From Bordetella genomosp. 7 (GTDB lineage: Bacteria > Pseudomonadota > Gammaproteobacteria > Burkholderiales > Burkholderiaceae_B), in NCBI RefSeq assembly GCF_002261265.1, contig NZ_NEVK01000003.1, forward strand, positions 977,002 through 1,041,001: a DNA stretch of 64,000 bases. The letters run 5' to 3'. Position numbers and translations under genes: made by a program. Below the pieces are notes generated by a model. It saw only the letters and a list, made by a program, of their open reading frames with translations, searched no databases and had not been told where the DNA came from. How positions within the stretch are numbered: the stretch's first letter is position 1; the number at the start of each line of letters is the position of its first letter. Positions 54,492 to 64,000 of this stretch are shown here, piece after piece.

Positions 54492-57400
54492 ATGGCAAAG
54501 TTCTTTATCGACCGCCCGGTGTTCGCCTGGGTGATCGCCATCGTGCTGATGATGGCCGGCATACTGGCGATCTTGCAGCTGCCCGTGGCGCAGTATCCCA
54601 ACATCGCTTCGCCGGCCATCAGTATCCGTGTCAATTACCCCGGCGCGTCGGCCCAGACCGTGCAGGACAGCGTGGTGCAGGTCATCGAACAACAGATGAA
54701 CGGCATCGACAACCTGAACTACATTGCCTCGGAAAGCAACTCCGATGGCAGCATGTCGATTACGCTGACCTTCGCGCAGGGCACCGACCCCGACACGGCG
54801 CAGGTGCAGGTGCAGAACAAACTGGCAGTGGCCCAGCCGCTGTTGCCGCTCGAAGTGCAGCAGCAGGGCATTCGCGTCAGCAAGGCCACCAAGAACTTCC
54901 TGGTCGTGGCGGGTTTTGTCTCCACCGACGGCACCATGACCAAGGAAGACCTGGCCAACTACGTTGCGGCCAACGTACAGGACCCCGTCAGCCGTACGCC
55001 CGGCGTGGGCGATTTTCAGCTCTTCGGGTCGCAGTACGCCATGCGCATCTGGCTCGACCCCGGCAAGCTGTTGTCGTACAACCTGACGGCCATCGACGTG
55101 ATGAACGCGGTGCGGGAGCAGAACGTGCAGGTCTCCTCCGGAGAACTGGGCGGCCTGCCGGCAGTGCGCGGCCAGCAGCTCAACGCCACCATCATCGGGC
55201 CGTCGCGCCTGCAGACGCCCGAGGAGTTCGGCCGCATCCTGTTGAAGGTGAACCCCGACGGCTCGCAGGTGCGCCTGGACGACGTGGCGAGCATCGCACT
55301 GGGCGCGCAAAGCTATTCCATCGATAGCTTCTACAACGGCAAGCCGGCCTCGGGGCTGGCGATCAAGCTGGCCCCCGGCGCCAACGCGCTGGATACGGTC
55401 GATGCCGTGCGCGCAACGATCGACCGGCTGAAGCCGTTCTTCCCGCCCGGCATGGACGTCGTCTACCCATACGACACCTCGCCGTTCGTGTCGCTGTCGA
55501 TCGAAAGCGTGGTTCATACACTGATCGAGGCCATCATCCTGGTTTTCCTGGTGATGTACCTGTTCCTGCAGAACATCCGGGCCACGCTCATTCCCACCCT
55601 GGCGGTGCCGGTGGTGCTGCTGGGCGCGTTCGCGGTGCTGGCGGCCTTCGGCTATTCGATCAACACGCTGACCATGTTCGGCATGGTGCTGGCGATCGGC
55701 CTGCTGGTCGACGACGCGATCGTGGTTGTCGAGAACGTCGAGCGCGTCATGGCCGAAGAAGGGCTGTCGCCGCGCCAGGCCACGCGCAAATCGATGGAGC
55801 AGATCACCGGCGCGCTGGTCGGCATTGCGTTGGTGCTGTCGGCCGTTTTCGTGCCCATGGCATTTTTCGGCGGCTCGACCGGCGTGATCTACCGGCAATT
55901 TTCCATCACCATCGTTTCGTCCATGGTGTTGTCGGTGGTGGTGGCCATCGTATTCACCCCGGCGCTGTGCGCGACGCTGCTCAAGCGCATTCCCCAGGGC
56001 CAGCACGGCGCCAGGACGGGGTTTTTCGGGTGGTTCAACCGCTTCTTCGACCGATCCACGCACGGCTATGCCAATTCGGTGGCGCGCGGCCTGGGCCGCA
56101 CCAAGCGGTTGATGCTGATTTACCTGGGGCTGCTGCTGGTCATGGGGTGGATGTACACGCGCATCCCCACGTCATTCCTGCCCAATGAAGACCAGGGCAT
56201 TCTGTTTGCGCAGGTACAGGCGCCTGCCGGCGCCACCGCCGAGCGCACCGCGCAGACGGTCACGCAGGCCACGCGTTATCTGCTCGAAGACGAGAAAGAC
56301 GCGGTCGCGTCGGTGTTCGCCGTGCACGGTTTCAGTTTCGGCGGGCGAGGGCAGAATTCGGCCATTCTGTTCATCAAGTTGCGCGATTGGTCAGAGCGTG
56401 GCGACGCGGCGCTCAAGGTCGATGCGGTGGCCGAGCGCGCCAACGCCTATTTCGCCGCCAATCTGCATGACGCACGCGTCATGGGGTTTGCGCCGCCGGC
56501 GGTGATGGAATTGGGCAATGCGTTGGGCTTCGACTTCCAGCTCATGGACCAGGCCGGCCTAGGCCATGATCGGCTGGTTCAGGCTCGCGACCAGTTCCTT
56601 GCCGAAGCGGCGAAAAGTCCCAAGCTGGCCGGCGTGCGCCTGAACGGCATGCAGGACGCGCCGCAGTATCAGCTGGACATTGACCGCGAGAAAGCCCGCG
56701 CCCTTGGCGTGTCCATCGCCGACATCAACAGCACGCTGTCGATTGCCTGGGGCGGTTCGTATGCGAACGACTTCCTCGACCGCGGGCGTGTGAAGAAGGT
56801 GTATGTGCAGGGCGAGCCCGCATCCCGCATGCTGCCACAGGATCTCGATAAATGGTATGTGCGCAACCATGCGGGCGACATGGTGCCGTTTTCGGCGTTC
56901 GCCTCGGCGCACTGGACCTACGGGCCGCAGCGCCTGGACCGCTACAACGGTGTGCCGTCGTTCAATATCCAGGGGCAGGCCGCGCCCGGCTACAGCTCTG
57001 GCGAGGCCATGGCCGAGATGGAGCGCATTGCCGCCACCATGCCGACTGGCGTGGGCTTCGAATGGACTGGGCTTTCGTACGAAGAGCGCCTGTCGGGGGC
57101 GCAGGCGCCGGCCTTGTATGCCATATCGATCCTGGTGGTGTTCCTGTGCCTGGCGGCGCTGTACGAAAGCTGGGCCATACCCACCGCGGTCATGCTGGTG
57201 GTGCCGCTGGGCGTGATCGGCGTGCTGGCGGCCACATTGCTGCGCGGCCTGTCCAACGATGTGTATTTTCAGGTGGGGCTGCTGACCACAGTGGGCCTGA
57301 GCGCCAAGAACGCGATTCTGATCGTGGAGTTCGCCAAGTTGCACTATGAGGCGGGCGCCGGCCTGGTGGAGTCTGCGGTGCACGCCGCGCGGCAGAGGTT

Positions 57401-57701
57401 GCGCCCCATCCTGATGACCTCATTGGCTTTCATCCTGGGCGTCGTGCCGCTGGCGATTTCCTCCGGCGCGGGGTCGGGCAGCCAGCACGCCATCGGCACC
57501 GGCGTGATCGGCGGCATGCTGGCCGGCACCTTCCTGGCCATCTTCTTCGTGCCCGCGTTTTTTGTGGTGATGCTGCGCCTGTTCAAGGTCAGGCGCCGCA
57601 GCGAACGCCACGACGATGACGACGAGGGCGGCGTTCCGGCGCCGGGTCACGGCGCACCGCCGCTCGATCCCGCGCCACAGCCTGGAGGTGCCACACAATG
57701 A
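54492..57701 (+). CDS. RND inner-membrane multidrug pump (AcrB/MexB type)
   Basis: A 1069-residue HAE1-family proton-drug antiporter with 12 expected membrane segments. It opens [20 protein letters not shown]. The proton-relay aspartates lie in [22 protein letters not shown] in segment 4, and the GAG-type drug-pocket and family motif [17 protein letters not shown] are present. It starts 9 bp after the adaptor gene and its stop overlaps the outer-membrane gene by 4 nt. The substrates are likely hydrophobic antibiotics or solvents. Confidence 0.95.
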   Translation: MAKFFIDRPVFAWVIAIVLMMAGILAILQLPVAQYPNIASPAISIRVNYPGASAQTVQDSVVQVIEQQMNGIDNLNYIASESNSDGSMSITLTFAQGTDPDTAQVQVQNKLAVAQPLLPLEVQQQGIRVSKATKNFLVVAGFVSTDGTMTKEDLANYVAANVQDPVSRTPGVGDFQLFGSQYAMRIWLDPGKLLSYNLTAIDVMNAVREQNVQVSSGELGGLPAVRGQQLNATIIGPSRLQTPEEFGRILLKVNPDGSQVRLDDVASIALGAQSYSIDSFYNGKPASGLAIKLAPGANALDTVDAVRATIDRLKPFFPPGMDVVYPYDTSPFVSLSIESVVHTLIEAIILVFLVMYLFLQNIRATLIPTLAVPVVLLGAFAVLAAFGYSINTLTMFGMVLAIGLLVDDAIVVVENVERVMAEEGLSPRQATRKSMEQITGALVGIALVLSAVFVPMAFFGGSTGVIYRQFSITIVSSMVLSVVVAIVFTPALCATLLKRIPQGQHGARTGFFGWFNRFFDRSTHGYANSVARGLGRTKRLMLIYLGLLLVMGWMYTRIPTSFLPNEDQGILFAQVQAPAGATAERTAQTVTQATRYLLEDEKDAVASVFAVHGFSFGGRGQNSAILFIKLRDWSERGDAALKVDAVAERANAYFAANLHDARVMGFAPPAVMELGNALGFDFQLMDQAGLGHDRLVQARDQFLAEAAKSPKLAGVRLNGMQDAPQYQLDIDREKARALGVSIADINSTLSIAWGGSYANDFLDRGRVKKVYVQGEPASRMLPQDLDKWYVRNHAGDMVPFSAFASAHWTYGPQRLDRYNGVPSFNIQGQAAPGYSSGEAMAEMERIAATMPTGVGFEWTGLSYEERLSGAQAPALYAISILVVFLCLAALYESWAIPTAVMLVVPLGVIGVLAATLLRGLSNDVYFQVGLLTTVGLSAKNAILIVEFAKLHYEAGAGLVESAVHAARQRLRPILMTSLAFILGVVPLAISSGAGSGSQHAIGTGVIGGMLAGTFLAIFFVPAFFVVMLRLFKVRRRSERHDDDDEGGVPAPGHGAPPLDPAPQPGGATQ

Positions 57702-59164
57702 AACCAGGCATGAACCGACCCGTGCTTCGTAGTCTTGGCCTGGCGTTGGCGTTGGCGCTGGCCGGATGTACGCTCGCGCCCGAGTACGAGCGCCCGGCCG
57801 CGCCTGTAGACAGTGCGTATCCATCCGGCCCGGCCTATGGCGAAAACGGGCAGGGCGCTCGTTCCGGCGTGGCGGCTGCCGATATGGGATGGCGCGACTT
57901 CTTCGCCGATCCGCTGTTGCAGCGCCTGATTTCAACGGCCCTGCAAGCCAACCGCGACCTGCGCGTGGCGGCGCTGAACGTCCAGGAGGCGCGTGCGCAA
58001 TACCGCATCGAGCGGGCCAGCCTGCTGCCCGGTGTCGGCATCGGGGGGCAGGGCACTGTGCAGCGTCTGCCTGGCGACCTGACGCAAAGCGGCCAATCGG
58101 GCATCAGCCGCACATACCAGGTGGGCGGCTCGATCCCGGCCTGGGAACTGGACTTGTTCGGCCGCATCCGCAGCCTGAGCGACCAGGCGCTGCAACTGTA
58201 CCTGGCGCAGGACGAGACCCGCACGGCAACCCAGCTGTCGCTGATCGCCGAGACCGCCAGCGCGTACCTGACGCTGCGCGCCGACCAGGAACTGCTCGAG
58301 CTGACGCGTTCCACACTGGCGGCGCAGCAGGATTCGTACAGCCTTACCCGCCAGAGCTACGAAGTGGGCGTGGCCACCGAACTGGACCTCAGCCAGGCCG
58401 AAATCGCCCTGCGCACGGCCGAGCGCAATCTGTCGGAGTACACGCGACGGGTGGCGCAGGATCGCAATGCGCTGACGCTGCTGGTGGGCCAGCCCCTGGC
58501 CGACGACGTCGCAGCCCGGCTCGCGCGAGCCACGACCCTGTCCGACGATGTGATGCCGCACACGTTGCCGGTGGGCTTGCCTTCGGATCTGTTGGCCCGC
58601 CGGCCCGACATACGCGCGGCCGAGCATCAGTTGCAGGCGGCCAATGCCAATATCGGCGCCGCGCGGGCGGCGTTCTTTCCCCGCATCAGCCTGACCGGAA
58701 GCGCCGGCAGCGCAAGTTCCAGCCTGGACGGGCTATTCGATGCGGGGTCGGGCGCCTGGAGCTTCATGCCCAGCATTACGGTGCCGATTTTTGCCGGGGG
58801 CGCGTTGCGTGCCAGCCTGGACGCCGCCACCGTACGCAAGGATATCCGGGTTGCCCAATACGAAAAATCCATCCAGACGGCGTTTCGCGAAGTGTCGGAC
58901 GCGCTGGCCGGCCGTGGCACTCTGCAGACGCAGATTGCCGCGCAACGGCAACTGGTGGACGCCAGCCAGCGCGCCTACACGCTGGCTCAGCAACGCTTCG
59001 ACCTGGGGGTCGACAACTACCTGAGCGTGCTGGATGCGCAGCGCTCGCTGTATTCGTCGCAACAGGCGCTGGTGGAAATGCGGCTGGCCAGGCTGACCAA
59101 TCTGGTTAGCCTGTACCGGGCACTGGGCGGGGGCTGGACGGAGCACACCGTCACGGCCGGCTAA
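57698..59164 (+). CDS. RND outer-membrane efflux channel lipoprotein (OprM/NodT type)
   Basis: A 488-residue TolC-fold outer-membrane factor. The lipobox LALAGC places the lipid anchor at C24. Family features are [58 protein letters not shown] and [20 protein letters not shown]. The ATGA overlap with the pump gene shows coupling. It completes a MexAB-OprM-like tripartite system. Confidence 0.94.
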   Translation: MKPGMNRPVLRSLGLALALALAGCTLAPEYERPAAPVDSAYPSGPAYGENGQGARSGVAAADMGWRDFFADPLLQRLISTALQANRDLRVAALNVQEARAQYRIERASLLPGVGIGGQGTVQRLPGDLTQSGQSGISRTYQVGGSIPAWELDLFGRIRSLSDQALQLYLAQDETRTATQLSLIAETASAYLTLRADQELLELTRSTLAAQQDSYSLTRQSYEVGVATELDLSQAEIALRTAERNLSEYTRRVAQDRNALTLLVGQPLADDVAARLARATTLSDDVMPHTLPVGLPSDLLARRPDIRAAEHQLQAANANIGAARAAFFPRISLTGSAGSASSSLDGLFDAGSGAWSFMPSITVPIFAGGALRASLDAATVRKDIRVAQYEKSIQTAFREVSDALAGRGTLQTQIAAQRQLVDASQRAYTLAQQRFDLGVDNYLSVLDAQRSLYSSQQALVEMRLARLTNLVSLYRALGGGWTEHTVTAG

Positions 59165-59206
59165 GGTGCGGCCGGCGAGGTGCGGCCGGCCAGGCGCGGC
59201 CGGCAA
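59165..59206. repeat. Three tandem 14-bp copies
   Basis: GGTGCGGCCGGCGA, GGTGCGGCCGGCCA and GGCGCGGCCGGCAA follow one another directly after the efflux-channel stop. They look like a small slippage expansion of a GGCCGGC motif. Confidence 0.75.
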
Positions 59207-59213
59207 GGCGCAA

Positions 59214-59239
59214 AAAGGGCGGCCCTGGGGCCGCCCTTT
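59214..59239. terminator. Bidirectional terminator between convergent genes
   Basis: AAAGGGCGGCC (59214-59224), loop CTGG, GGCCGCCCTTT (59229-59239) form a perfect 11-bp stem with A-rich and T-containing flanks on the two sides. It separates the efflux operon from the convergent YeaQ/YmgE-type gene. Confidence 0.75.
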
Positions 59240-59254
59240 GGTCATGCAGGACGC

Positions 59255-59506
59255 TTACGCGCGTTTCTTGGCGATCATCCCTACGACAAACAACACTATG
59301 ATGGCGCCGACCACGGAGCCGATCCAGCCCGCCGGCTCACCCGGAGCGTACCACCCCAGCGATTGGCCGAGGAACCCGGCCACAACCGCGCCGATGATGC
59401 CCAGGATGGTAGTCATGATGATGCCCATGTTCTGGTCGCCGGGCATGATGGCGCGGGCGATCAGCCCCACGACAAAGCCGACGATGATCATAATGATGAT
59501 GCTCAT
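59255..59506 (-). CDS. YeaQ/YmgE (transglycosylase-associated) small membrane protein
   Basis: An 83-residue protein with three hydrophobic segments, rich in glycine: IIIMIIVGFVVGLIARAIMPG, MTTILGIIGAVVAGFLGQ and WIGSVVGAIIVLFVVGMIAKKR. This arrangement is the YeaQ/YmgE/GlsB family, often induced by envelope or general stress. The start at 59506 is preceded by AGGAG. Its role is unknown. Confidence 0.88.
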   Translation of the reverse strand: MSIIIMIIVGFVVGLIARAIMPGDQNMGIIMTTILGIIGAVVAGFLGQSLGWYAPGEPAGWIGSVVGAIIVLFVVGMIAKKRA

Positions 59507-59644
59507 ACGCGTGCTCCTCTTCCAAGTGTAGGGGTCAACTTGGCCATGATACCCATCGGGGGGGCTCCGGCACTGTAACAACACGTATTTGGGGCATATC
59601 CGCAACACCTCGGCCGCCGCTTGCGACGTTGCGCGCCCGTGCGA

Positions 59645-60259
59645 TCAACTGGTAAGCGCTATCAGTTGGCGCAGATCCTTGACCATTGCATCGATACTGT
59701 CCGTATCGGAAGCCAGCAACCTGGCTTTCCCTGCATTGTCGAAGATATACACGCCGCGGCTGTGGGTCACATCGTAGATCTCGGCCGAGTCCCCGGGGCG
59801 GGGCTTTTCGATCTGGTAGGCCACGCGATAGCGGCGCGCCAGATCGGCGATTTGTTTTTCGCTGCCCGTTACGCCGATGGCCTGGTTGTTGAACGCGTCG
59901 ACGTATGCCTGCAATACGTCCGGCGTGTCGCGATGCGGGTCTACGCTGACGAACACAATGCGCACGTTCTTGGCCTGTTCGCCCAATTGCTGCAGCACCG
60001 CCGTCAGTTGCGCCATGGTGGTGGGGCAGACGTCCGGGCAGCTTGCATAGCCGAAAAAGAGCAGCACCGTTTCGCCTTTGAGCTCATCCGAGGAGACGGT
60101 TTTGCCATGGGCGCCGTTGAGCTCGAAGCGCAGGTCCGGCAGATGCCCCTTGATGTCGTAGAGAGTCCAGTTGGCGGTCTTTTCACCGCAGGCGGCCAGC
60201 AGAGTGCAGGCAGCCAACAGCAAGGCTCGCACAGCGCGGCCGGAAAACAGAGCAAACAT
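59645..60259 (-). CDS. Sco/SenC copper-chaperone-like lipoprotein
   Basis: A 204-residue thioredoxin-fold protein that helps assemble the CuA site of cytochrome oxidase or acts in redox defence. The copper ligands are C74 and C78 in YASCPDVCPTT and H166 in DVTHSRG. A lipobox LLAAC gives a lipid anchor at C24. The start at 60259 (MFALFSG) is chosen to give a proper lipoprotein signal. No cytochrome-oxidase genes are adjacent. Confidence 0.9.
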   Translation of the reverse strand: MFALFSGRAVRALLLAACTLLAACGEKTANWTLYDIKGHLPDLRFELNGAHGKTVSSDELKGETVLLFFGYASCPDVCPTTMAQLTAVLQQLGEQAKNVRIVFVSVDPHRDTPDVLQAYVDAFNNQAIGVTGSEKQIADLARRYRVAYQIEKPRPGDSAEIYDVTHSRGVYIFDNAGKARLLASDTDSIDAMVKDLRQLIALTS

Positions 60260-60381
60260 ATCGGGGTCTGGCGCTATGTGCGCCGCAAGTTCAGGACGAC
60301 AATAAGTTGATTCTAGCGCGTCGGGTGGTCTGGCCCGGGCGCGGGTGCCCGGCCCAGGCCGCACAATGCCGACGCCCAGTA

Positions 60382-62439
60382 TCAGGCGGCGGCCATGCCG
60401 CTGTGGCGCAGCAACGCGTCGATGCGCGGTTCGCGGCCGCGAAAAGCCTTGAACGATTCCGCCGCGGGCCGCGCGCCGCCCACCGCCAGGATTTCTTTGC
60501 GGAACCGGGCTCCGGTGTCGGGGTCGAGCGTGCCGTCCGCGCCGGCCTGGGCCGCTTCTTCGAATGCTTCATAGGCATCGGCAGACAATACTTCGGCCCA
60601 TTTGTAGCTGTAGTAGCCCGCGCCGTAGCCGCCTGCGAACAAATGCGAAAAGCTGTGCGGCAGGCGATGCCACTGGGGCGGGAACAATACCGCGACCTCG
60701 CTTCGCACATGTTGCAGCAGGTCGAGCGTTTCGGTAATTGACGCGCCCTGAGCCCGATCGTGCAGCAGCATGTCGAAGAGCGCGAACTCGATCTGCCGCA
60801 CCGTCTGCATGCCGCTCTGGAAATTGCGCGCCGCCAGCAGCTTGTCGAACAATGCGCGAGGCAGGGGCTCGCCGTGTTCGACGTGCGCCGACAGGCGCTG
60901 CACTACGGGCCATTCCCAGCAGAAGTTTTCCATGAACTGCGAAGGCAGCTCAATGGCGTCCCATTCGACGCTGGCAAACGCCGCCGCGGCCGGTTCGTCG
61001 ACTTCGGACAGCAGCGCATGCAGCGCATGGCCAGCTTCATGGAACAGGGTGATGACGTCGTCGTGCGTCAGCAACGCCGGCTTGCCGTCGCCCGGCCGCG
61101 CGAAATTGCACGTCAGGTATACGACGGGCGTCTGCAGCTCCTGGCCCAGGCGCCGGCGGTCGCGCTCGCTGTCTACCCAGGCGCCGCTCTGCTTGCCCGA
61201 CCGGGCATACAGGTCCAGATACAGATGGCCCACGAGTTCGCCGTCCGGCGTTTCGACGCGCACGCCGCGCACGTCTTCGTGCCAACGCGACACCTCGGTT
61301 TCACGCAGCCGCACATTGAATAAAGTCTCGGCCACCTGGAACAGGCCCTGCAGTACGCGGGGCTCGGTAAAGTACTGCTTGATCTCGTCCTCGGAATACG
61401 CGTAGCGCGATTCGCGCAGCCGTTCGGATGCATACGCAATATCCCAGGGCTGCAGCGTGTCCAGGCCCAGTTCGGCAGACGCGTACGCCTGCAGTTCGGC
61501 CAGGTCGCGTTCGGCGTGGGGCCGCGCGCGGGCGGCCAGGTCTCGCAGAAAGCGCACGACCTCGTCGGCGTCGCGCGCCATGCGTGTCTGCAGGCGCAGT
61601 TCGGCGAAGGTCTGGTAACCCAGCAGGCGGGATTCCTCCGCACGCAGCGCAAGCAGCTCTTCGATCAGCGGTGAGTTGTCGAACTGCGCGTCACCCTGTT
61701 CGGAGGCAACGGTGCCATAGGCGCGGTACATTTCTTCGCGCAGCGCCCGGTCGCGGGCGTACTGCATCACCGGCAGATAGCACGGCATTTTCAAGGTGAG
61801 CTTCCAGCCGGGTTTGCCATCGTCTTGCGCGGCCTGGCGCGCCGCCTGGCGCGCGTCGGCGGGCAGGCCGTCAAGCCGGCTTTCGTCGTCGATGAACATC
61901 GACCACGCATCTCGCGCGTCCAGGACGTTTTCCGAGAATTTCTGGGTGACCTGGGCTTCACGCTCGGAAATGGCGGCATAGCGTTCGCGCGCCTGGCCTT
62001 GCAGCTCGACTCCGCTCAGGCGGAAATCGCGCAACGCCAGGTCGACGATGCGGCGGCGCACCGGGTCCCAGTTGTCAAAGCCTGCCGAGGCGCGCAGGCG
62101 CTGGTATTGCTTGTACAGGCCCTCGTGCAGGCCCACCCAGGTCGAGAACTCGGTCACCAGCGGCAGCGCGGCGTTGTAGGCTTCGCGCAGTTCGGGGGTG
62201 TTGACGACGGCGTTCAGGTGGCCCGCGACCGACCAGGCGCGCCACAGGCGTTCGGTGGCCGTATCCAGCGGCTGCGCCACGGTTTCCCATTCGGCCGGCA
62301 GCGCCGGATCCGCGGCCGCCTCGACCGCCCGCCGCGCGACATCGAGCAGTTCCTGGATCGCCGGGACGATGTGCGCTGGCGTAACCGCCGCATAGTCGAT
62401 CAGGCCGGACATGGGGGCAAGCAAGGGATTCTGGGTCAT
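60382..62439 (-). CDS. prlC: Oligopeptidase A (M3 metallopeptidase)
   Basis: A 685-residue zinc peptidase of the thimet-oligopeptidase family that degrades short peptides, including cleaved signal peptides, in the cytoplasm. The zinc motif HEAGHALH lies in TLFHEAGHALHALL, with the third ligand region FASVEWDAIELPSQFMEN following. The C-terminal FSHLFAGGYGAGYYSYKWAE stretch is typical. The start at 62439 (MTQNPLLAPMSGL) matches the family; longer extensions run into the hairpin at 62551. Confidence 0.95.
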   Translation of the reverse strand: MTQNPLLAPMSGLIDYAAVTPAHIVPAIQELLDVARRAVEAAADPALPAEWETVAQPLDTATERLWRAWSVAGHLNAVVNTPELREAYNAALPLVTEFSTWVGLHEGLYKQYQRLRASAGFDNWDPVRRRIVDLALRDFRLSGVELQGQARERYAAISEREAQVTQKFSENVLDARDAWSMFIDDESRLDGLPADARQAARQAAQDDGKPGWKLTLKMPCYLPVMQYARDRALREEMYRAYGTVASEQGDAQFDNSPLIEELLALRAEESRLLGYQTFAELRLQTRMARDADEVVRFLRDLAARARPHAERDLAELQAYASAELGLDTLQPWDIAYASERLRESRYAYSEDEIKQYFTEPRVLQGLFQVAETLFNVRLRETEVSRWHEDVRGVRVETPDGELVGHLYLDLYARSGKQSGAWVDSERDRRRLGQELQTPVVYLTCNFARPGDGKPALLTHDDVITLFHEAGHALHALLSEVDEPAAAAFASVEWDAIELPSQFMENFCWEWPVVQRLSAHVEHGEPLPRALFDKLLAARNFQSGMQTVRQIEFALFDMLLHDRAQGASITETLDLLQHVRSEVAVLFPPQWHRLPHSFSHLFAGGYGAGYYSYKWAEVLSADAYEAFEEAAQAGADGTLDPDTGARFRKEILAVGGARPAAESFKAFRGREPRIDALLRHSGMAAA

Positions 62440-62550
62440 GGACGAGCGGTAGCGGGAAATAAAAGAAGTATTACAACAGGTGAGGGCAGGGCGCGGGAAA
62501 TCAAGCGCCGCCGTGGCCCGGAAACGCTGCGACCTGGCGGGCGTCGGTGG

Positions 62551-62581
62551 GGTGTCTGACACCCTGCGGGAGTCAGACACC
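62551..62581. repeat. Solitary hairpin of the GGTGTC/GACACC family
   Basis: A 31-bp copy, identical to the hairpin of the type B units, with arms GGTGTCTGAC and GTCAGACACC around CCC-TGC-GGG. It lies 4 bp from the IS end at 62585 and about 110 bp upstream of prlC. Confidence 0.95.
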
Positions 62582-62619
62582 GGTTGAACTGACCCCACAA
62601 AGTTGGACGGTTTTGACCG

Positions 62620-63456
62620 TTATGTGGCCAGGAGCTGAGTTCTGTATTGCACGGGGCTCAGCCCGTTGAGTTTAAGCTTGATGCGCTCGTGATTGTAGTA
62701 ATGGATATATCGGGCAATTCCGTCCTTTAGCTGCTCAATGGTCTGGAAGGTGCTCAGGTGGTAGAACTCGGCCTTGAGAGTGCCGAAGAAGCTCTCGATG
62801 GCCGCATTGTCCAGGCAGTTGCCTCGTCGTGACATGCTAGGGGTCACGCCGTGTTGCGCCAACAGTTCGCGGTAGGCGGGCATCTGGTACTGCCAGCCCT
62901 GATCCGAGTGCAGGATGGGACGCTCGGACGGGCCCAGCCGCGTGCAAGCCTGTTTGAGCATGTTGGCAACCATGGCAAAGCTTGGCCGGGTGGCCATTTC
63001 GTAGGCAAGGATCTCGCCGTTACAAAGGTCCATCACCGGCGAGAGATACAGCTTCTGCGCGCCGACTTTGAACTCGGTCACATCGGTGGCCCACTTCTTG
63101 TTCGGCTGCGCGGCCTGGAATTGGCGTTGCAGCACATTGGGGGCAAGCTGGTTGAGTGCGCCACGATAAGAGCGATATTTCTTGACCCGCACGCAAGACT
63201 TCAACCGCAGCAAGCCCATCAAGCGCTGCACGGTCTTGTGATTAACCGGCCAGCCTTGCTGGCGCACGACTTCGGTGATGCGCCGATAGCCATAGCGTCC
63301 TTGGTGCTGTTCAAAAATGGCGCAAATCCGGGCCTTCAACGACGCATACTTGTCACCGGCTTGCCCGGCCCGCCACTGGTAATAAAAGGTGCTGCGCGGC
63401 AGGCCTGCCACCGACAACAGGTCGGCCAGGGGAAAGTGTTGCCTTAGTTCAAGCAC
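62620..63456 (-). CDS. IS3-family transposase OrfB (DDE integrase)
   Basis: A 278-residue catalytic subunit with the rve integrase core. The DDE residues are D125 (WATDVTEF), D185 (LHSDQGWQY) and E221 (NAAIESFFG), giving DD35E spacing. An HTH-like HQGRYGYRRITEVV element precedes it. The GTG start at 63456 shares its G with the orfA stop. Relative to orfA it is in the -1 frame, so it is probably made as an OrfAB fusion by frameshifting at the A5G run upstream of the orfA stop. Confidence 0.95.
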   Translation of the reverse strand: MLELRQHFPLADLLSVAGLPRSTFYYQWRAGQAGDKYASLKARICAIFEQHQGRYGYRRITEVVRQQGWPVNHKTVQRLMGLLRLKSCVRVKKYRSYRGALNQLAPNVLQRQFQAAQPNKKWATDVTEFKVGAQKLYLSPVMDLCNGEILAYEMATRPSFAMVANMLKQACTRLGPSERPILHSDQGWQYQMPAYRELLAQHGVTPSMSRRGNCLDNAAIESFFGTLKAEFYHLSTFQTIEQLKDGIARYIHYYNHERIKLKLNGLSPVQYRTQLLAT

Positions 63457-63962
63457 TATTTGCGCTTTTTCTGCTGCGCCGATTTCTGTTTGGCTTGAAC
63501 CAAGGCATCGAGCTTTTTTAGGTACGCGTTCTCCGTGCGCAAGAACTGCAGCTCCTTGAGCAGGTCTTCGCGGGTGCGTGCGGCGTCAGGCAGCGCCGGC
63601 TTCTTGGGTAAAACCATCCTGGGAGGCCCTCCTGTATATGTTCGGGCTGAACCCTGTACATCATACTGGCGCTCCCAGCGAGCGATGATATTGAAGTTAC
63701 GGATGTCGAACCACGCCGCCGTCTGGCGGTACGACAGCTCATGCTGCTTCATGTGCAGCAGAACCTTCCATTTGAACGCCTCGTCATAGCGGACACGCTT
63801 GGTACGGAGGCCGGCCACACCATGGATCCGATAGGCCGCCACCCAGCGGCGCAGCGCATGTCGACTCACACCATGACGTTGCGCTACCGCCGCAATCCCG
63901 GCATTGCCCTCGCAATACTCCTGAGCCGACGCCAGTTTGACCGATTCACTGTACTTCTCCAT
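63456..63962 (-). CDS. IS3-family transposase OrfA (DNA-binding)
   Basis: A 168-residue protein with two helix-turn-helix units: GIAAVAQRHGVSRHALRRWV and SYRQTAAWFDIRNFNIIARW. A lysine/glutamine-rich C-terminus (KQKSAQQKKRK) lies at the frameshift region, where AAA-AAG allows -1 slippage into OrfB. It binds the IS ends and contributes the N-terminal part of the OrfAB transposase. Confidence 0.93.
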   Translation of the reverse strand: MEKYSESVKLASAQEYCEGNAGIAAVAQRHGVSRHALRRWVAAYRIHGVAGLRTKRVRYDEAFKWKVLLHMKQHELSYRQTAAWFDIRNFNIIARWERQYDVQGSARTYTGGPPRMVLPKKPALPDAARTREDLLKELQFLRTENAYLKKLDALVQAKQKSAQQKKRK

Positions 63963-64000
63963 GAAATAACCCCAAAGTTGATATCCAACTTTTGGGGGTC

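Larger units (their letters stand above)
62585..64000 (-). mobile_element. IS3-family insertion sequence, IS150 group
   Basis: An almost complete insertion sequence of about 1.4 kb with two overlapping transposase genes. The prlC-side end reads TGAACTGACCCCACAAAGTT and the right end, on the minus strand, reads GACCCCCAAAAGTTGGA, so the inverted repeats share GACCCC and AAAGTTGG. The outermost bases and the target duplication on the right lie outside the window. The IS150-group assignment rests on the inverted-repeat pattern and orfA/orfB layout. Confidence 0.9.

Noticed and set aside
62440..62598. Extended prlC start through the hairpin at 62551
   Set aside because: The extension encodes the repeat itself and is not family-like; the start at 62439 fits OpdA/PrlC.

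Overview
The window is GC-rich, densely coded DNA from a Betaproteobacterium, most likely an Alcaligenaceae member close to Bordetella or Achromobacter. The evidence is two stand-alone Bug/TctC periplasmic receptors beside LysR regulators, many small catabolic ABC-transporter operons, a nadE-glnB pair typical of Betaproteobacteria, and dispersed GTGTC-N-GACAC hairpins. The genus is an inference. No phage, CRISPR array, rRNA or replication origin is visible. The only certain mobile element is an IS3-family (IS150-type) insertion sequence at the right end.

Layout. 1-9.4 kb: the start of a 3-hydroxyacyl-CoA dehydrogenase-like gene, a divergent LysR regulator, a tandem hairpin array, an IlvD/Edd dehydratase, a Bug receptor, then a sulfonate/nitrate-type ABC operon divergent from a GntR regulator and a mandelate-racemase-type enzyme. 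9.4-19.2 kb: housekeeping and accessory genes (yegP, two VOC proteins, an ABC exporter, pdxY-yggS, a rhodanese with a YeeE/TsuA sulfur transporter, endA, a DUF3313 lipoprotein). 19.4-25.4 kb: a Liv-type ABC operon ending in an amidase. 25.6-30.7 kb: tRNA-Ala, xthA coupled to a LysR gene, and a divergent CoA-transferase / citryl-CoA-lyase-like / Bug cluster. 31-37 kb: a cystine-type ABC operon, a cadA-type metal ATPase with its MerR regulator, and a nitroreductase. 37-42 kb: argH, a YbdG channel, nadE and glnB. 42-50 kb: a LysR regulator and a ggt-gsiBCDA operon. 50-62.4 kb: yaeQ, ubiC, an RluF-type pseudouridine synthase, an RND tripartite pump with its LysR regulator, a YeaQ/YmgE protein, a Sco protein and prlC. 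62.5-64 kb: a hairpin and the IS.

Most genes form compact nutrient-capture modules in which a regulator sits divergent from a transporter plus one to three enzymes. The clearest are ggt-gsiBCDA, probably import and cytoplasmic cleavage of glutathione or gamma-glutamyl peptides; Liv-amidase, probably amide uptake and hydrolysis; and CoA-transferase/lyase/Bug, probably activation and cleavage of an organic acid. Several start codons were moved inward from the longest possible reading frame, using ribosome-binding sites, 4-nt overlaps and domain starts.

Two signals stand out beyond the genes. First, a family of 31-bp hairpins occurs at four places, twice as tandem arrays, three times between convergent genes and once directly beside the IS. 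Second, an almost identical promoter/operator block lies in front of both the dehydrogenase-like gene and the first Bug gene, which makes them probable co-targets of the LysR protein encoded at 184-1089.
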